DNA of 64,000 bases from Candidatus Competibacteraceae bacterium. GTDB lineage: Bacteria; Pseudomonadota; Gammaproteobacteria; Competibacterales; Competibacteraceae. Below, one piece after another: positions 16,259-26,347 of the stretch. The DNA lies in assembly GCA_003989085.1 (NCBI GenBank), contig RXIV01000002.1:1-64000 (forward strand). Reading direction: 5' to 3'. The notes below the pieces were generated by a model. That model was not told the origin of the DNA. It did no database searches and saw only the letters and a list, made by a program, of their open reading frames with translations. How positions within the stretch are numbered: the first letter of the stretch is position 1; each line of letters begins with the position of its first letter. The position numbers and the translations under genes were made by a program.

Positions 16259-18094
16259 ATGTGTGGAATTGTAGGCGCTATCGCTGAACGGAATGTCACC
16301 CCTATTCTGCTGGAAGGATTGCGGCGATTGGAATATCGCGGCTATGACTCGGCGGGCATTGTCACTCTTGACAGCCGTGATGATCAATTGCACCGGCTCC
16401 GCACCGTCGGCAAGGTGAAAATGCTGGCCGATCGATTGCAGCAGGAACCGGTGCGTGGGCCGCTCGGTATTGCTCATACGCGCTGGGCGACTCACGGTGA
16501 ACCCTGTGAGCGCAATGCCCATCCGCACATCAGCAAGGGTTCGGTAGCCGTAGTGCACAACGGAATCATTGAAAATTATCGGGAGCTTAAGGAGGATTTA
16601 CAGGCCGCTGGCTATTGCTTTGAATCGGAAACCGACACTGAAGTCGTCGCGCATCTGATTGACCGGCAGTTCCGGGAAAGCGGTAATTTACTGGCGGCGG
16701 TGCAACAGAGCGTAGCGCAATTAGTTGGCGCGTACAGTCTCGGTGTGATATGCCGTGATGACCCAGAACGGTTGATTGCGGCGCGAGCCGGTAGTCCACT
16801 GGTGATCGGCATCGGCATTGAAGAGCATTTCATTGCCTCGGACATGTTTGCGCTGGCTCCGGTCACGCAAACCTTCGTCTTTCTGGAAGAAGGCGATATT
16901 GCCGAAGTACAGCGGGATGGCTTCACGATTTATGACCGGCAAGGGCAGAGTGTGGAACGATCTTTGTCCTATTCCAGTCAGGCGGGAGGCGCGGTCGGCA
17001 AGGGCCATTACCGTCATTTCATGCTCAAGGAGATTTTCGAGCAGCCGGCGGTGGTTGCAGAAACGCTGGAAGGGCGCATTCATCAAGGCCGAGTGCTGGA
17101 AGACAGCTTTGGACCGGATGCAGCGGCGCTATTTAACCAGACTCAAGGCGTTCATATCGTCGCCTGCGGCACCAGTTATCACGCTGGATTGATTGCCCGT
17201 TATTGGTTGGAAAGTCTGGGCGTCCCCTGTACGGTCGAGGTTGCCAGTGAATACCGCTATCGGCGCGGAGTCACGCCGCCTCACACTCTGTTTGTCTGCA
17301 TCTCGCAGTCCGGCGAGACGGCGGACACGCTGGCGGCGCTACGGGCTGCGCAAGGGCGCGGCTATGTGGCAACTCTTGCCATTTGCAATGTCGCCGAAAG
17401 CTCACTGGTGCGGGAGGCCGCGTTGAGCGTGCTGACTCGCGCTGGCCGGGAAATCGGCGTGGCTTCGACCAAGGCGTTTATGACGCAATTGGTGGCGTTG
17501 CGGTTATTGGCGCTGCTGCTAGGTCGCCGTTATGATCTTGATCCGACGGCAGAAGCGGTGCTAGTCGGTGATTTGGAACGGCTGCCGAAAGTACTGGAGG
17601 AGGCACTGGCGTTGAATGGCGCAATTGAGCGTTTAGCCGAGCATTTTGCGGAGAAGCATCACGCGCTGTTTTTAGGGCGTGGCCCGCAATACCCGGTCGC
17701 AATGGAAGGGGCGCTTAAGCTCAAGGAAATTTCCTACATTCATGCTGAGGCGTATCCAGCGGGTGAGCTTAAACACGGGCCATTGGCGCTGGTGGATAGC
17801 GATATGCCGGTGGTGTGCGTGTTGCCGAAAGATGGGTTGCTGGAAAAAGTGTTGTCCAATTTACAGGAAGTTCGGGCGCGAGGCGGTGTGCTGTTTCTGT
17901 TTGCTGACCGTGAGGTAGACGCTGGTTTAAGTGGCGTGGATACCCACGTTTTATCGCTGGGCGCTGTGCCGGAATCCATCGCGCCGCTGGTGTTTACTGT
18001 GCCGCTGCAATTGCTGGCTTATCACGTCGCCATTCTCAAAGGGACTGACGTGGATCAGCCGCGTAATCTGGCGAAATCGGTGACGGTGGAATAA
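16259..18094 (+). CDS. glmS: glutamine--fructose-6-phosphate aminotransferase (isomerizing)
   Basis: Makes glucosamine 6-phosphate, the entry to peptidoglycan and LPS amino sugars. 611 residues (E. coli 609). The start at 16259 leaves MCGIVGA, so Cys2 becomes the N-terminal nucleophile after Met removal; the ATG at 16247 would bury it and is rejected. The glutaminase domain shows [10 protein letters not shown] and HNGIIENY. Two SIS domains follow ([37 protein letters not shown]) and the C terminus ends AKSVTVE as usual. No GlmS ribozyme is expected in this phylum and none is seen. Confidence 0.97.
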   Translation: MCGIVGAIAERNVTPILLEGLRRLEYRGYDSAGIVTLDSRDDQLHRLRTVGKVKMLADRLQQEPVRGPLGIAHTRWATHGEPCERNAHPHISKGSVAVVHNGIIENYRELKEDLQAAGYCFESETDTEVVAHLIDRQFRESGNLLAAVQQSVAQLVGAYSLGVICRDDPERLIAARAGSPLVIGIGIEEHFIASDMFALAPVTQTFVFLEEGDIAEVQRDGFTIYDRQGQSVERSLSYSSQAGGAVGKGHYRHFMLKEIFEQPAVVAETLEGRIHQGRVLEDSFGPDAAALFNQTQGVHIVACGTSYHAGLIARYWLESLGVPCTVEVASEYRYRRGVTPPHTLFVCISQSGETADTLAALRAAQGRGYVATLAICNVAESSLVREAALSVLTRAGREIGVASTKAFMTQLVALRLLALLLGRRYDLDPTAEAVLVGDLERLPKVLEEALALNGAIERLAEHFAEKHHALFLGRGPQYPVAMEGALKLKEISYIHAEAYPAGELKHGPLALVDSDMPVVCVLPKDGLLEKVLSNLQEVRARGGVLFLFADREVDAGLSGVDTHVLSLGAVPESIAPLVFTVPLQLLAYHVAILKGTDVDQPRNLAKSVTVE

Positions 18095-18218
18095 CAATAA
18101 TATTTTAGGTAAAATTGGGCGCTGGGATCGGGAAACCGCTAATGCTTACTTAACCCCCTTCGGTGACCGGTTCACGCGCTCTATCTACCCTGCGACATTT
18201 CTCCGGACGGGAGCCTTA

Positions 18219-20081
18219 ATGAACATCTTCATTAAATCTAGGTACTTCCTTGCGGCGTTAACGACAATTGGTTTTCTGACGCTGACTGGTTGTGGTGGAG
18301 ACTCTTCCGAGGATAACCCGGTCGTAGACTCAACTAAAAGCAAGGCGGGCTATTTAGTCATTGAACCGATTGCCTACCAGTTTCAGAATCAGACCAATGG
18401 TGTGCTTGATCTGAAAACATCTGAATCAAGAATCTGGTATTCTTACCAGCCTGCTGATATCGATGTCACTAAAAAACCGCTTTTCGTGATGATCAATGGT
18501 GGCCCAGGATCATCCACTTCGACTCAGTTGTTCAGTATGAACACGGCACCCTATACCTTGGACCGGGAACATGTTGAACCAAAAGGCAGTGGTTATTCTC
18601 TGAATAATTACAGTTGGACCCGAATGGGAAACCTACTTTATATCGATGCGGCTGCTACTGGCTTTTCCTATAATGTTTCGCCAGATGCTGCAAATTTAAG
18701 CGGTAGAATCAGCGAGTTTTTCCTCAAGGGTAACTTTAACCCGTACATTGATGCCGCTCAGATTATTCGAGTCATCCTCAGATTCCTGGATAAGCATCCA
18801 GATATTCAGGCTAACGAAGTTATTTTGGTCGGAGAAAGCTATAGCGGCACACGAGTCTCCACGATGCTCAATCTACTGCTCTTCCATCCCAAATATGCGG
18901 ACGGTAGCAAGGTTTATCGTGATGAAATGCTTGCCACAGAAATCCGGAATCATTTCCACGCCATTTATGGGCAAGATACAGAACTCACGCCGGGAGTTGT
19001 AGCCCGTCAATTCAGCCGTCAGATTCTGATTCAGCCCGAATTAAGCGGAGTCTATCAGGATGAGATTACTGGCGAGATGTTCATTGCACCTAACTCAGTC
19101 ATTGATCAAGTAGCTAAGGAATCTAATCATCCTGGTGAGTATAAGAGAGATTGTCCGGAAGATTTTAATCCCTTGATTCCACCTACGCCGATGAACTGCG
19201 CCCTTTTTTATTATATACCAGAGGTATTTGATCGAGATCGCTACAACTACTCAAAAGGACAAACCTGGACGGATGATCTGGAAGCATTCACTATTCAAAG
19301 CCTACGAGATGCCGATGCCCTGTCCACGGTCTTGCATTATAATGTCGAGGAGATTAAAGAGATCAAACCGGAAGCGCGTCAACAGGCTTATCGACTGATT
19401 GACTTCTATGTGGATCCTATTTATCTATTGAATTATAGCTCCCAGGTTTATCCTGAAGGCACTCAAAATGCTTCTTCACTAGAAAGTCGAGGGCGATTAG
19501 CAGCTTATGCAAAATCCCAAACATATCAAGCAAATCTTCTCAATAGTGATGATCCTAATTGGGCATGTTCTGACAGCGTTCAACTTCCGAACACACTTCA
19601 GGCCAGATTTGGTGTTCTTCAGAGGTGGGACTGCTACTTGATAGGAATGAATCTGACAGTCTATGCCGCCTTTACGATGCTTAACCTTGAAAGCTTTATC
19701 TATAACATCGAACCCGATGATTCACCTATCTATGGGCGGATGTTTCTTGAGAACTTGCCACTGGTAAAAACATTCCTGACTGATGCTGAGTATGATTTGG
19801 TAATTTATTCTCCAGCGCTGCCTAAAGCGTTAGAAAAATATACCGATCTGGTGCAAAAGGTAGATGTGGTGCGTGGCAAGGATAATCCGGATAAGAGTCG
19901 GGGCCGGTTTACGGTATCGTACCTTCCTGGTGCCCTGACTGAAACTACAACGCCAAGTACCGTGTCGCTTTATTACCCGTATTACGCGACCTCAGGGCAT
20001 TCGGTATCTTCGGCGCAGCCAGATAAAATTCTGGTAGATGTAATGAATTGGCTGGCTTGCCCCAATGCGGCTTGCCAATAA
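18219..20081 (+). CDS. S10 serine carboxypeptidase-like lipoprotein
   Basis: 620-residue protein with a lipoprotein signal (lipobox TLTGC, Cys25), so probably outer-membrane anchored and facing the periplasm. It resembles peptidase family S10: oxyanion-hole motif INGGPGSST at about 92-100, the WTRMGNLLYIDAAATGFSYN stretch at 133-152, nucleophile Ser207 in GESYSG, and a likely catalytic His594 in TSGHSVSSAQPD. The catalytic Asp is not obvious. Several Cys pairs in the second half suggest disulfides. Codon use is clearly more AT-rich than in glmS or clpB (hand-counted lines about 45-50% G+C), and an adjacent broken restriction gene suggests an acquired patch. The substrate is unknown. Confidence 0.75.
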   Translation: MNIFIKSRYFLAALTTIGFLTLTGCGGDSSEDNPVVDSTKSKAGYLVIEPIAYQFQNQTNGVLDLKTSESRIWYSYQPADIDVTKKPLFVMINGGPGSSTSTQLFSMNTAPYTLDREHVEPKGSGYSLNNYSWTRMGNLLYIDAAATGFSYNVSPDAANLSGRISEFFLKGNFNPYIDAAQIIRVILRFLDKHPDIQANEVILVGESYSGTRVSTMLNLLLFHPKYADGSKVYRDEMLATEIRNHFHAIYGQDTELTPGVVARQFSRQILIQPELSGVYQDEITGEMFIAPNSVIDQVAKESNHPGEYKRDCPEDFNPLIPPTPMNCALFYYIPEVFDRDRYNYSKGQTWTDDLEAFTIQSLRDADALSTVLHYNVEEIKEIKPEARQQAYRLIDFYVDPIYLLNYSSQVYPEGTQNASSLESRGRLAAYAKSQTYQANLLNSDDPNWACSDSVQLPNTLQARFGVLQRWDCYLIGMNLTVYAAFTMLNLESFIYNIEPDDSPIYGRMFLENLPLVKTFLTDAEYDLVIYSPALPKALEKYTDLVQKVDVVRGKDNPDKSRGRFTVSYLPGALTETTTPSTVSLYYPYYATSGHSVSSAQPDKILVDVMNWLACPNAACQ

Positions 20082-20142
20082 TTTATGGCGCTTTCAGCGT
20101 GGATATGGGTTTGAACAATTGGCTGCTCATATCCACCAACCA

Positions 20143-20705
20143 CTAAATACACTTATCGGCGCAAGCCCGATAATTTTCATCCAGTGCCGGACGCAATAAA
20201 ATCAGCGCTGCGATTCGACAAGCCATCCAGGTTAATTGCAGTGCTTCATCTGCGGATAATAGCCGGTTCAACAAAGAAAATTCCCGGTAGGACAGCCACT
20301 TTTTCAGGACTTGATAGCCACCAAGGGTAAATCCCATACCGGACGCGGGACGTTTTTCCAATAGCAACGTGCGTTGAGAAAAACGTCCCGTGTTTCTTCA
20401 CCCAGTCCCGGTAATTCTTCTGCTGTAAATAGGCGGCTTGCTGTTTTGCCCTTGCCGGGTATTGTTACCCTGCCTTTTCCTACATGATCCCATCCCGCAG
20501 TCAGTTGTAGATGCTCAGGCGTTAATGGTGCGTCGTCGGTAATCGTGAGTAAAGCTGTCTTGGCTAATTCCGAGCAAGGTTTGCCTTGAGTCACGCCGGG
20601 TAATGGCGTTTCAGTATCGAGTAGCATGGCAATTTGCTGGCCTAACTCAGCAAAAAACGGCAAGTTTAGCCATTTTAAGGCTGTCCTTTTTAAATTCATT
20701 ATCAT
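20143..20705 (-). pseudogene. remnant of a type ISP restriction-modification enzyme (C-terminal part, frameshifted)
   Basis: Two minus-strand frames join into one recognisable product. The first (from 20705) contains LTAGWDHVGKGRVTIPGKGK and DVFLNARCYWKNVPRPVWD. The second (to 20143) continues FTLGGYQVLKKWLSYREFSL and LALIL-like helices ending near ALDENYRA. This is the C-terminal module of single-chain type ISP enzymes (LLaBIII-like), normally well over 1000 residues, so the nuclease, helicase and methylase parts are absent. The frames would be restored by one extra base in the AAA run at 20329-20331 (GAT-TTT-ACC on the minus strand). The upstream limit of homology is uncertain, about 20640-20705. 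Confidence 0.75.
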
Positions 20706-20844
20706 ACAGAAAGTCAGCGGGGTCCGATTCCCGTAACGGGAAACTCCCTCTCACCTTTCGCCAAACGCTGATACCTGTGTGGAAAGCAGGAATCCAGCGG
20801 AACCTGAGCATTCTAGCGCCAGGCTGATTTACTATCCCTGTTGC

Positions 20845-20872
20845 CTTGAATTTCAAAAAACCGCCGCCATTC
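20845..20872 (+). promoter_or_regulatory. sigma-32 (heat-shock) promoter of clpB
   Basis: CTTGAAT (20845-20851), a 13-base spacer, and CGCCATTC, close to the sigma-32 consensus CTTGAAA - CCCCATNT. It lies 36 bases upstream of the clpB ATG, at the right distance, and the same 13-base spacing recurs before htpG. Confidence 0.65.
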
Positions 20873-20907
20873 CAAGGGAAAGCACATTTATGGCGAGGTA
20901 AATCACC

Positions 20908-23505
20908 ATGCGTATGGACAAACTGACCAACAAGTTTCAACTGGCCCTGAGCGACGCCCAAAGCCTGGCGGTGGGCCGCGATCATCAATTCATCGAACCG
21001 GCGCACCTGCTGGCGGCGCTGCTTGATCAGGAGGGCGGCACGGTGCGGCCCTTGCTCGCTCAAGCGGGTGTCAACGTCCAGCTGCTGCGCTCACAACTGA
21101 ATCAAGTGCTGGATCGCCTGCCGCAAGTGGAAGGCGCAGGCGGTGATGTGCAGCTTGCCAATACCCTGGTGCGCCTGCTGAACCTGACCGACAAACTGGC
21201 CCAGCAACGCAAGGATGCCTACATTTCCTCGGAATTGTTCGTACTGGCGGCGCTGGAAGACAAGGGCGAACTGGGCCGCTTGCTACGACAGGCTGGCGCG
21301 GACAAGGCGCTGCTCGAACACGGAATCAATGCGCTGCGCGGCGGCCAGAAAGTGGACGAGCAAAATGCAGAAGACCAGCGGCAATCTCTGGATAAATACA
21401 CCATTGATCTGACTGAACGGGCTGAACAAGGCAAGCTCGATCCGGTGATTGGCCGTGATGATGAAATCCGCCGCACTATTCAGGTTTTAGCCCGCCGCAC
21501 CAAGAATAATCCAGTGCTGATTGGCGATCCGGGCGTGGGCAAAACCGCGATTGTCGAGGGCTTGGCGCAGCGGATTATTAATGGCGAAGTCCCGGAAGGA
21601 CTCAAGCATAAGCGGGTGCTGGCGCTGGATATGGGTTCGCTGATTGCCGGCGCCAAGTTTCGCGGTGAATTTGAAGAACGCCTGAAAGCAGTGCTGAAAG
21701 ACCTGAGTAAACAGGAAGGGCAGATTATTCTGTTCATTGACGAATTGCACACGATGGTGGGCGCGGGTAAAGCTGAAGGCGCAATGGATGCCGGCAATAT
21801 GCTTAAACCAGCGCTGGCGCGGGGCGAACTGCATTGCATTGGCGCCACCACTCTTGATGAATACCGCAAGTATGTTGAGAAAGATGCGGCGCTGGAGCGG
21901 CGTTTTCAAAAAGTGCTTGTCGATGAACCGACCGTTGAAGACACCATTGCCATTCTGCGCGGCTTGAAAGAACGCTATGAGATTCATCACGCGGTTGAGA
22001 TTACCGATCCGGCGATTGTCGCCGCCGCCATGCTTTCGCATCGCTATATTACTGACCGCAATTTGCCAGATAAGGCGATTGACTTGATTGATGAGGCTGG
22101 CAGCAAAATTCGGATGGAAATTGACTCCAAACCGGAGGAAATGGATCGACTGGATCGGCGGCTGATTCAATTAAAAATCGAGCGCGAAGCCTTGAAAAAG
22201 GAAAGTGACGAGGCATCGAAAAAGCGGCTGGACTTGCTGGAGCAGGATATTAACCGCCTGGAACGTGACTATCACGATCTGGACGAAGTATGGAAAGCAG
22301 AAAAACTGACCCTGCACGGTTCAGCGCAAGCCAAGGAAGAACTGGAGCGGGCGCGGCTGGAGCTGGACACGGCCCGCCGGGCCGGTGATTTAGGGCGGAT
22401 GTCGGAATTGACCTATGGCCGGATTCCTGATCTGGAGCGGCGACTGAGTCAAGCGACGGCAGTAGAACAGGATGATTTTAAACTGCTGAGAAATAAAGTG
22501 ACCGACGAAGAAATCGCCGAAGTTGTCTCTAAATGGACAGGAATTCCGGTCACAAAAATGCTGGAAGGCGAGCGTGAAAAACTGCTGCAAATGGAGGAAG
22601 CGATTACCCGGCGCGTAGTCGGGCAGACTGAAGCGGTCAAGTCGGTATGCGATGCCATTCGCCGATCCCGCGCCGGATTGTCCGATCCCCGCCGGCCTAA
22701 TGGTTCCTTCCTGTTTCTTGGCCCCACTGGTGTTGGCAAGACAGAACTATGCAAGGCCTTGGCCGCGTTTCTGTTTGACACTGAAGAGGCGTTGGTGCGG
22801 ATTGATATGTCAGAGTTCATGGAGAAACACTCAGTAGCGCGGATGATTGGCGCACCGCCCGGCTATATCGGTTATGAAGAAGGCGGGCATTTGACTGAGG
22901 CTATCCGCCGACGGCCCTACAGCGTGATTTTGCTGGATGAAATTGAAAAGGCGCATCCTGATGTTTTTAATGTGCTGCTGCAAGTACTGGATGACGGGCG
23001 CTTGACGGACGGCCAAGGGCGAACGGTCGATTTTCGTAATACCGTGGTCGTCATGACCTCCAATCTTGGCTCGCAGATGATTCAGGAAATGGCGGCGCAG
23101 AACAATTATCCGCTGATGAAAAGCATGGTGATGACTCAGGTCGCCGACCACTTTCGTCCCGAATTTATTAACCGGATTGACGAAGTGGTGGTATTTCATC
23201 CGCTGGGTCGGGAGCAAATCCGGGCGATTGCCGAGATTCAGATCGGCTTTTTGCGGCAACGGCTAGCGGATCGGCAAATGGGACTGGCCGTTAGTGCAGC
23301 GGCGCTGGATCAGTTAGGCGATGCTGGTTTTGATCCGGTGTACGGGGCGCGGCCATTGAAGCGGGCAATTCAGCAAGCGCTGGAAAATCCACTGGCCCGG
23401 CGAATTCTTGCCAGTGAATTCAGCCCCGGCGACACCATAGCCGTCGATGCTGGAGAGGATGGATTAACCTTCCGCAAGAATGATGGAGTGCGGTTGACGA
23501 AGTAA
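20908..23505 (+). CDS. clpB: ATP-dependent disaggregase ClpB
   Basis: Hsp100 chaperone that extracts polypeptides from aggregates with DnaK; cytosolic hexamer. 865 residues (E. coli 857). The N domain begins [20 protein letters not shown]. Walker A of the first AAA+ domain is [13 protein letters not shown] at about residue 206, with Walker [10 protein letters not shown]. The regulatory coiled-coil M domain follows at about 400-520 ([20 protein letters not shown] and heptads). The second Walker A is [14 protein letters not shown] at about 605. A sigma-32-type promoter precedes it. It is followed by a long perfect hairpin shared with the convergent aldolase gene. Confidence 0.97.
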   Translation: MRMDKLTNKFQLALSDAQSLAVGRDHQFIEPAHLLAALLDQEGGTVRPLLAQAGVNVQLLRSQLNQVLDRLPQVEGAGGDVQLANTLVRLLNLTDKLAQQRKDAYISSELFVLAALEDKGELGRLLRQAGADKALLEHGINALRGGQKVDEQNAEDQRQSLDKYTIDLTERAEQGKLDPVIGRDDEIRRTIQVLARRTKNNPVLIGDPGVGKTAIVEGLAQRIINGEVPEGLKHKRVLALDMGSLIAGAKFRGEFEERLKAVLKDLSKQEGQIILFIDELHTMVGAGKAEGAMDAGNMLKPALARGELHCIGATTLDEYRKYVEKDAALERRFQKVLVDEPTVEDTIAILRGLKERYEIHHAVEITDPAIVAAAMLSHRYITDRNLPDKAIDLIDEAGSKIRMEIDSKPEEMDRLDRRLIQLKIEREALKKESDEASKKRLDLLEQDINRLERDYHDLDEVWKAEKLTLHGSAQAKEELERARLELDTARRAGDLGRMSELTYGRIPDLERRLSQATAVEQDDFKLLRNKVTDEEIAEVVSKWTGIPVTKMLEGEREKLLQMEEAITRRVVGQTEAVKSVCDAIRRSRAGLSDPRRPNGSFLFLGPTGVGKTELCKALAAFLFDTEEALVRIDMSEFMEKHSVARMIGAPPGYIGYEEGGHLTEAIRRRPYSVILLDEIEKAHPDVFNVLLQVLDDGRLTDGQGRTVDFRNTVVVMTSNLGSQMIQEMAAQNNYPLMKSMVMTQVADHFRPEFINRIDEVVVFHPLGREQIRAIAEIQIGFLRQRLADRQMGLAVSAAALDQLGDAGFDPVYGARPLKRAIQQALENPLARRILASEFSPGDTIAVDAGEDGLTFRKNDGVRLTK

Positions 23506-23511
23506 GCCGTT

Positions 23512-23541
23512 GTCAGACTCCACCGGGCGGTGGAGTCTGAC
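23512..23541. terminator. 13-bp perfect hairpin between convergent clpB and aldolase genes
   Basis: GTCAGACTCCACC and GGTGGAGTCTGAC pair perfectly around GGGC. It stands 6 bases after the clpB stop and 7 bases after the end of the convergent gene. No long T-run follows on either strand, so termination may rely on stem strength or Rho. Confidence 0.6.
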
Positions 23542-23548
23542 GATTGAG

Positions 23549-24106
23549 TCAGATTTTGCCCGCCTGCTGGGCGATAAATGCGGTCTTGGCTGACAGCTCC
23601 AGCGAGCAGGTCCACTTATAAGCCAGATTCAGGCTATTGGCGCAGGCATAAACACCATGACCGCGCACCACGGCAATCGGGTAATCGGCCAGAATCTCGG
23701 CCACCATGCGTGGTGAATGGGCTTCGTACTGATCATAAGGAATGGTCAGTACGGGCACCCGGCTAAAATAAAGCTGGCCCTCGAAATCCGCCGGTAAAAA
23801 TTCCTCATTGTCCATCGTCATGGCCACTGAATAAGGACCGTGGCTGTGTAAAACTGCACTGGTTTCGAGATTGGCCTGATAGATCGCCAGATGCAGCCGG
23901 GCATCCATGGACGCACCTTTGCCGATGACGCCATCCAGCCGACATTCCACCAGTTCGCCGCTACTCAGGCTATCAGCGCAACAACCGGTCGGGGTGATCC
24001 AGAACGCTTCACCGTCCCGAATCGAGGCGTTGCCGCTGTGTGAATCATTAAGTCCGTACTGGCGCAGCCAGTGGTAGTGTCGAACCAGATCGTCTTTGTT
24101 ATTCAT
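23549..24106 (-). CDS. class II aldolase/adducin family protein
   Basis: 185-residue protein of the class II aldolase/adducin family (fuculose-phosphate aldolase, MtnB dehydratase and relatives), Zn-dependent. Metal-binding histidines are visible: His87 and His89 in AVLHSHGPY and His150 in VVRGHGVYA. The position of the catalytic Glu of FucA (in SSE) appears as Asp68 (SMDARLHLAIY), so activity may differ. I chose the ATG at 24106 because the family N terminus (LVRHYHWLRQYGLND, then SGNASIRD) begins there; the frame runs further into cpdA. It lies downstream of cpdA on the same strand. The substrate cannot be assigned. Confidence 0.8.
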   Translation of the reverse strand: MNNKDDLVRHYHWLRQYGLNDSHSGNASIRDGEAFWITPTGCCADSLSSGELVECRLDGVIGKGASMDARLHLAIYQANLETSAVLHSHGPYSVAMTMDNEEFLPADFEGQLYFSRVPVLTIPYDQYEAHSPRMVAEILADYPIAVVRGHGVYACANSLNLAYKWTCSLELSAKTAFIAQQAGKI

Positions 24107-24131
24107 CGATGCGCATAATCCAGAGTAGCCA

Positions 24132-24932
24132 TTACGCCGGAACCCGCCGGGTGAGTCCCAGCGGTCGGGAGGTCGGTTCAATTCGTTCCACGCCGGTCGC
24201 CAGCTGCCCGTCGGGATAGAGTTCAAACCAGCGATAGCCGGGTGGCAGATCATCAAGTTGCGGTTCTGGGGTATTAGGCTTGAATTGCATACAGGTGGCC
24301 GGCGTCGCCAGCAACTGAACCGCGCCGCGCCGGGCGGAAAATTCGGCATGAATATGGCCCCAGACCACCGCCCGTACCTGCGGATAACGATCCAGCACTG
24401 CAAACAGCGCCTCGCCATTGCTGACCGTCATGGTATCCAGCCAGGGGGTCGCCGTCGGGACCGGGTTGTGGTGCAAGCACACCAGGGCGGGCAGTTCCGG
24501 GTGCATGACCAGCGCAGTATCGAGCAGCGCCAGTTCGCCATAGGCCAGATGACCTTCAGGCGTGCCGGGTACGCTTGAATCCAGCAGCACGATCTGCCAG
24601 CCACCCGCGATCAGGCTGCGTTGCCAGCGCACCAAACCGTGGCGCAGGGTCTGCGCCATTCGGGCTGGAAAATCGTGATTGCCGGGCAGGCAGTAAACCG
24701 GAACGCCCAGCGGTTCGAGAAACTCGCGCACCCGGCCATAGGCTTCCGGCTCATCACCCACCAGATCGCCGGTGACCAGCAGAAAATCCGGTTGGGGATG
24801 GCGCGCCTGGATACGGGCCAGCACCGTGCTCAGGCTGGCGTCAACATCGACGCCCCACAAACGGCTGCCGGGCGTGGACTTGAGGTGGAGATCGGTGATT
24901 TGGACAATCCGCAACGGCGCGGCGGTCGGCAT
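24132..24932 (-). CDS. cpdA: 3',5'-cyclic-AMP phosphodiesterase
   Basis: Calcineurin-type metallophosphoesterase hydrolysing cAMP, 266 residues (E. coli 275). All five metal motifs are present: ITDLHL (Asp14, His16), TGDLVGDEP, PGNHDFPARM, CLHHNPVPT and WGHIHAEF. The C-terminal segment LLATPATCMQFKP(N) is typical of CpdA. It sits 39 bases downstream of argA, same strand. Confidence 0.9.
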   Translation of the reverse strand: MPTAAPLRIVQITDLHLKSTPGSRLWGVDVDASLSTVLARIQARHPQPDFLLVTGDLVGDEPEAYGRVREFLEPLGVPVYCLPGNHDFPARMAQTLRHGLVRWQRSLIAGGWQIVLLDSSVPGTPEGHLAYGELALLDTALVMHPELPALVCLHHNPVPTATPWLDTMTVSNGEALFAVLDRYPQVRAVVWGHIHAEFSARRGAVQLLATPATCMQFKPNTPEPQLDDLPPGYRWFELYPDGQLATGVERIEPTSRPLGLTRRVPA

Positions 24933-24971
24933 GACAGTTTCCTTGGCAAGGGTGAGTCAGATGCCAACAGT

Positions 24972-26282
24972 CTACAAGATTTTTATGAAGACTTTGGAAC
25001 GCCGCCGCCAGTTGTACAGCGCCTGTTTTTGCACCGGTAAATCGGCGACCTCGGCAGGTTCAAAGCCACGCTCGCGGAACCAGTGCGCGGCGCGGGTCGT
25101 CAGGACAAACAGCCGTTCCAACCCTTGGGTGCGGGCCTGGCGTTCGATGCAATGCAGCAGGGCGTCGGCGCGACCTCGGCTACGATAAGCCGGTTGCACC
25201 GCCACACAGGCCAGTTCGCCGAGCCGCTCTGCGGGAAACGGATACAGCGCGGCGCAGCCGATAATGGTGCCGTCGCGCTCCAGCAGGTTGAACCGCCCGA
25301 TCTCCATTTCCAGCCGCTCTCGCGATCGCCGCACCAGTGTACCGTCCTCTTCCAGCGGCTGGATCAGCTCCAGCATTCCGCCGACATCATCAATTGTGGC
25401 TGGCCGCAACCCCTCATAAATATCGGCGGTCAGCATCGCTCCAACCCCGTCACGGGTGAACAGCTCCAGCAGCAGCGCCCCATTTCGCTGGCGGCTGAGC
25501 AGGTGAACGCGGCGCACTCCGGCCTGACAAGCCCGCAGCGCCTGGCGCAAGTAGCGGGCGTGATCTCCAGACAAAGCAGGTAATTCGACTAATAAGCGTT
25601 CGGCATCGCTGGGGCTGAGTTCGCGGATCAGTTGCCCAGCGGGATCGCACAATTCCGGCCCTTCGCTCAACACCAGCAACTTGTCGGCTCGCAAGGCGAT
25701 AGCGGTTGCAGTCGCTACGTCTTCGGCGCTGAGGTTGAAAATTTCCCCGGTCGGCGAATAGCCCAGCGGCGACAACAGCACGATGGCCTCCTGATCCAGC
25801 CATAACCGGATCGCCCGGTCATCGATCCGGCGGACTTCCCCAGTAAAGCCGTAATCGATCCCGTCGCGGATGCCGAGCGGGCGAGCGGTGATCAGGTTGC
25901 CGGAGGCCACTCGCAGTCGGGCACCGTGCATCGGCGAGTTGGCAATCCCCAGCGACAGCCGTGCTTCAATGCGAATCCGCACCCGGCCCACTGCCTGCTT
26001 GACGTAGCGTAAATCGTCGCCCTCCGTCAGCCGCAAGCCATTGACGTAGCGCAACTGGCGACCCGCTTCATGCAGCCGTTCCTCGACTTGCGGGCGAGCG
26101 CCATGAACCAGCACCAGGCGGATGCCGAGGCTGTGCAGCAGAGCAAGATCATGAATCAGGCTGGAGAAGGAATCGGCTTCGACCGCTTCGCCGCTGATCA
26201 ATACGACGAAGGTCTTGCCGCGATGGGCGTTGATGTAGGGACTGGCTTGCCGGAACCATTGGACGAAGTGATCGGCATCCAT
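24972..26282 (-). CDS. argA: amino-acid N-acetyltransferase (N-acetylglutamate synthase)
   Basis: First step of arginine synthesis, acetyl-CoA plus glutamate. 436 residues from the ATG at 26282 (E. coli 443). The amino-acid kinase-like domain (about residues 10-280) shows VVLISGEAV, LVLVHGARPQVEERL and the NLSAEDVATATAIALRADKL segment that binds arginine in the classic ArgA. The GNAT domain at the C terminus has LACVAVQPAYRSRGRADALL. The start was chosen because family proteins begin just before FVQWFRQASPYI; the open frame upstream to 26519 overlaps nifZ and is rejected. A CATAAT -10-like word is 34 bases upstream. Confidence 0.94.
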   Translation of the reverse strand: MDADHFVQWFRQASPYINAHRGKTFVVLISGEAVEADSFSSLIHDLALLHSLGIRLVLVHGARPQVEERLHEAGRQLRYVNGLRLTEGDDLRYVKQAVGRVRIRIEARLSLGIANSPMHGARLRVASGNLITARPLGIRDGIDYGFTGEVRRIDDRAIRLWLDQEAIVLLSPLGYSPTGEIFNLSAEDVATATAIALRADKLLVLSEGPELCDPAGQLIRELSPSDAERLLVELPALSGDHARYLRQALRACQAGVRRVHLLSRQRNGALLLELFTRDGVGAMLTADIYEGLRPATIDDVGGMLELIQPLEEDGTLVRRSRERLEMEIGRFNLLERDGTIIGCAALYPFPAERLGELACVAVQPAYRSRGRADALLHCIERQARTQGLERLFVLTTRAAHWFRERGFEPAEVADLPVQKQALYNWRRRSKVFIKIL

Positions 26283-26347
26283 AACGGGCGCTCTGCGGAG
26301 AACAAAGGGCAGGCGATTATGCCAGAGCGAACGAAGCGCGGGATGGC

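Noticed and set aside
20706..20844. Possible repeat or mobile-element end between the type ISP remnant and clpB
   Set aside because: Some words (GGAAAGCAGGAATCCAG) look like common intergenic repeats, but I could not find inverted ends, a target duplication or a second copy in the window.
24107..24418. N-terminal extension of the aldolase frame
   Set aside because: It is inside cpdA in another frame and not aldolase-like.
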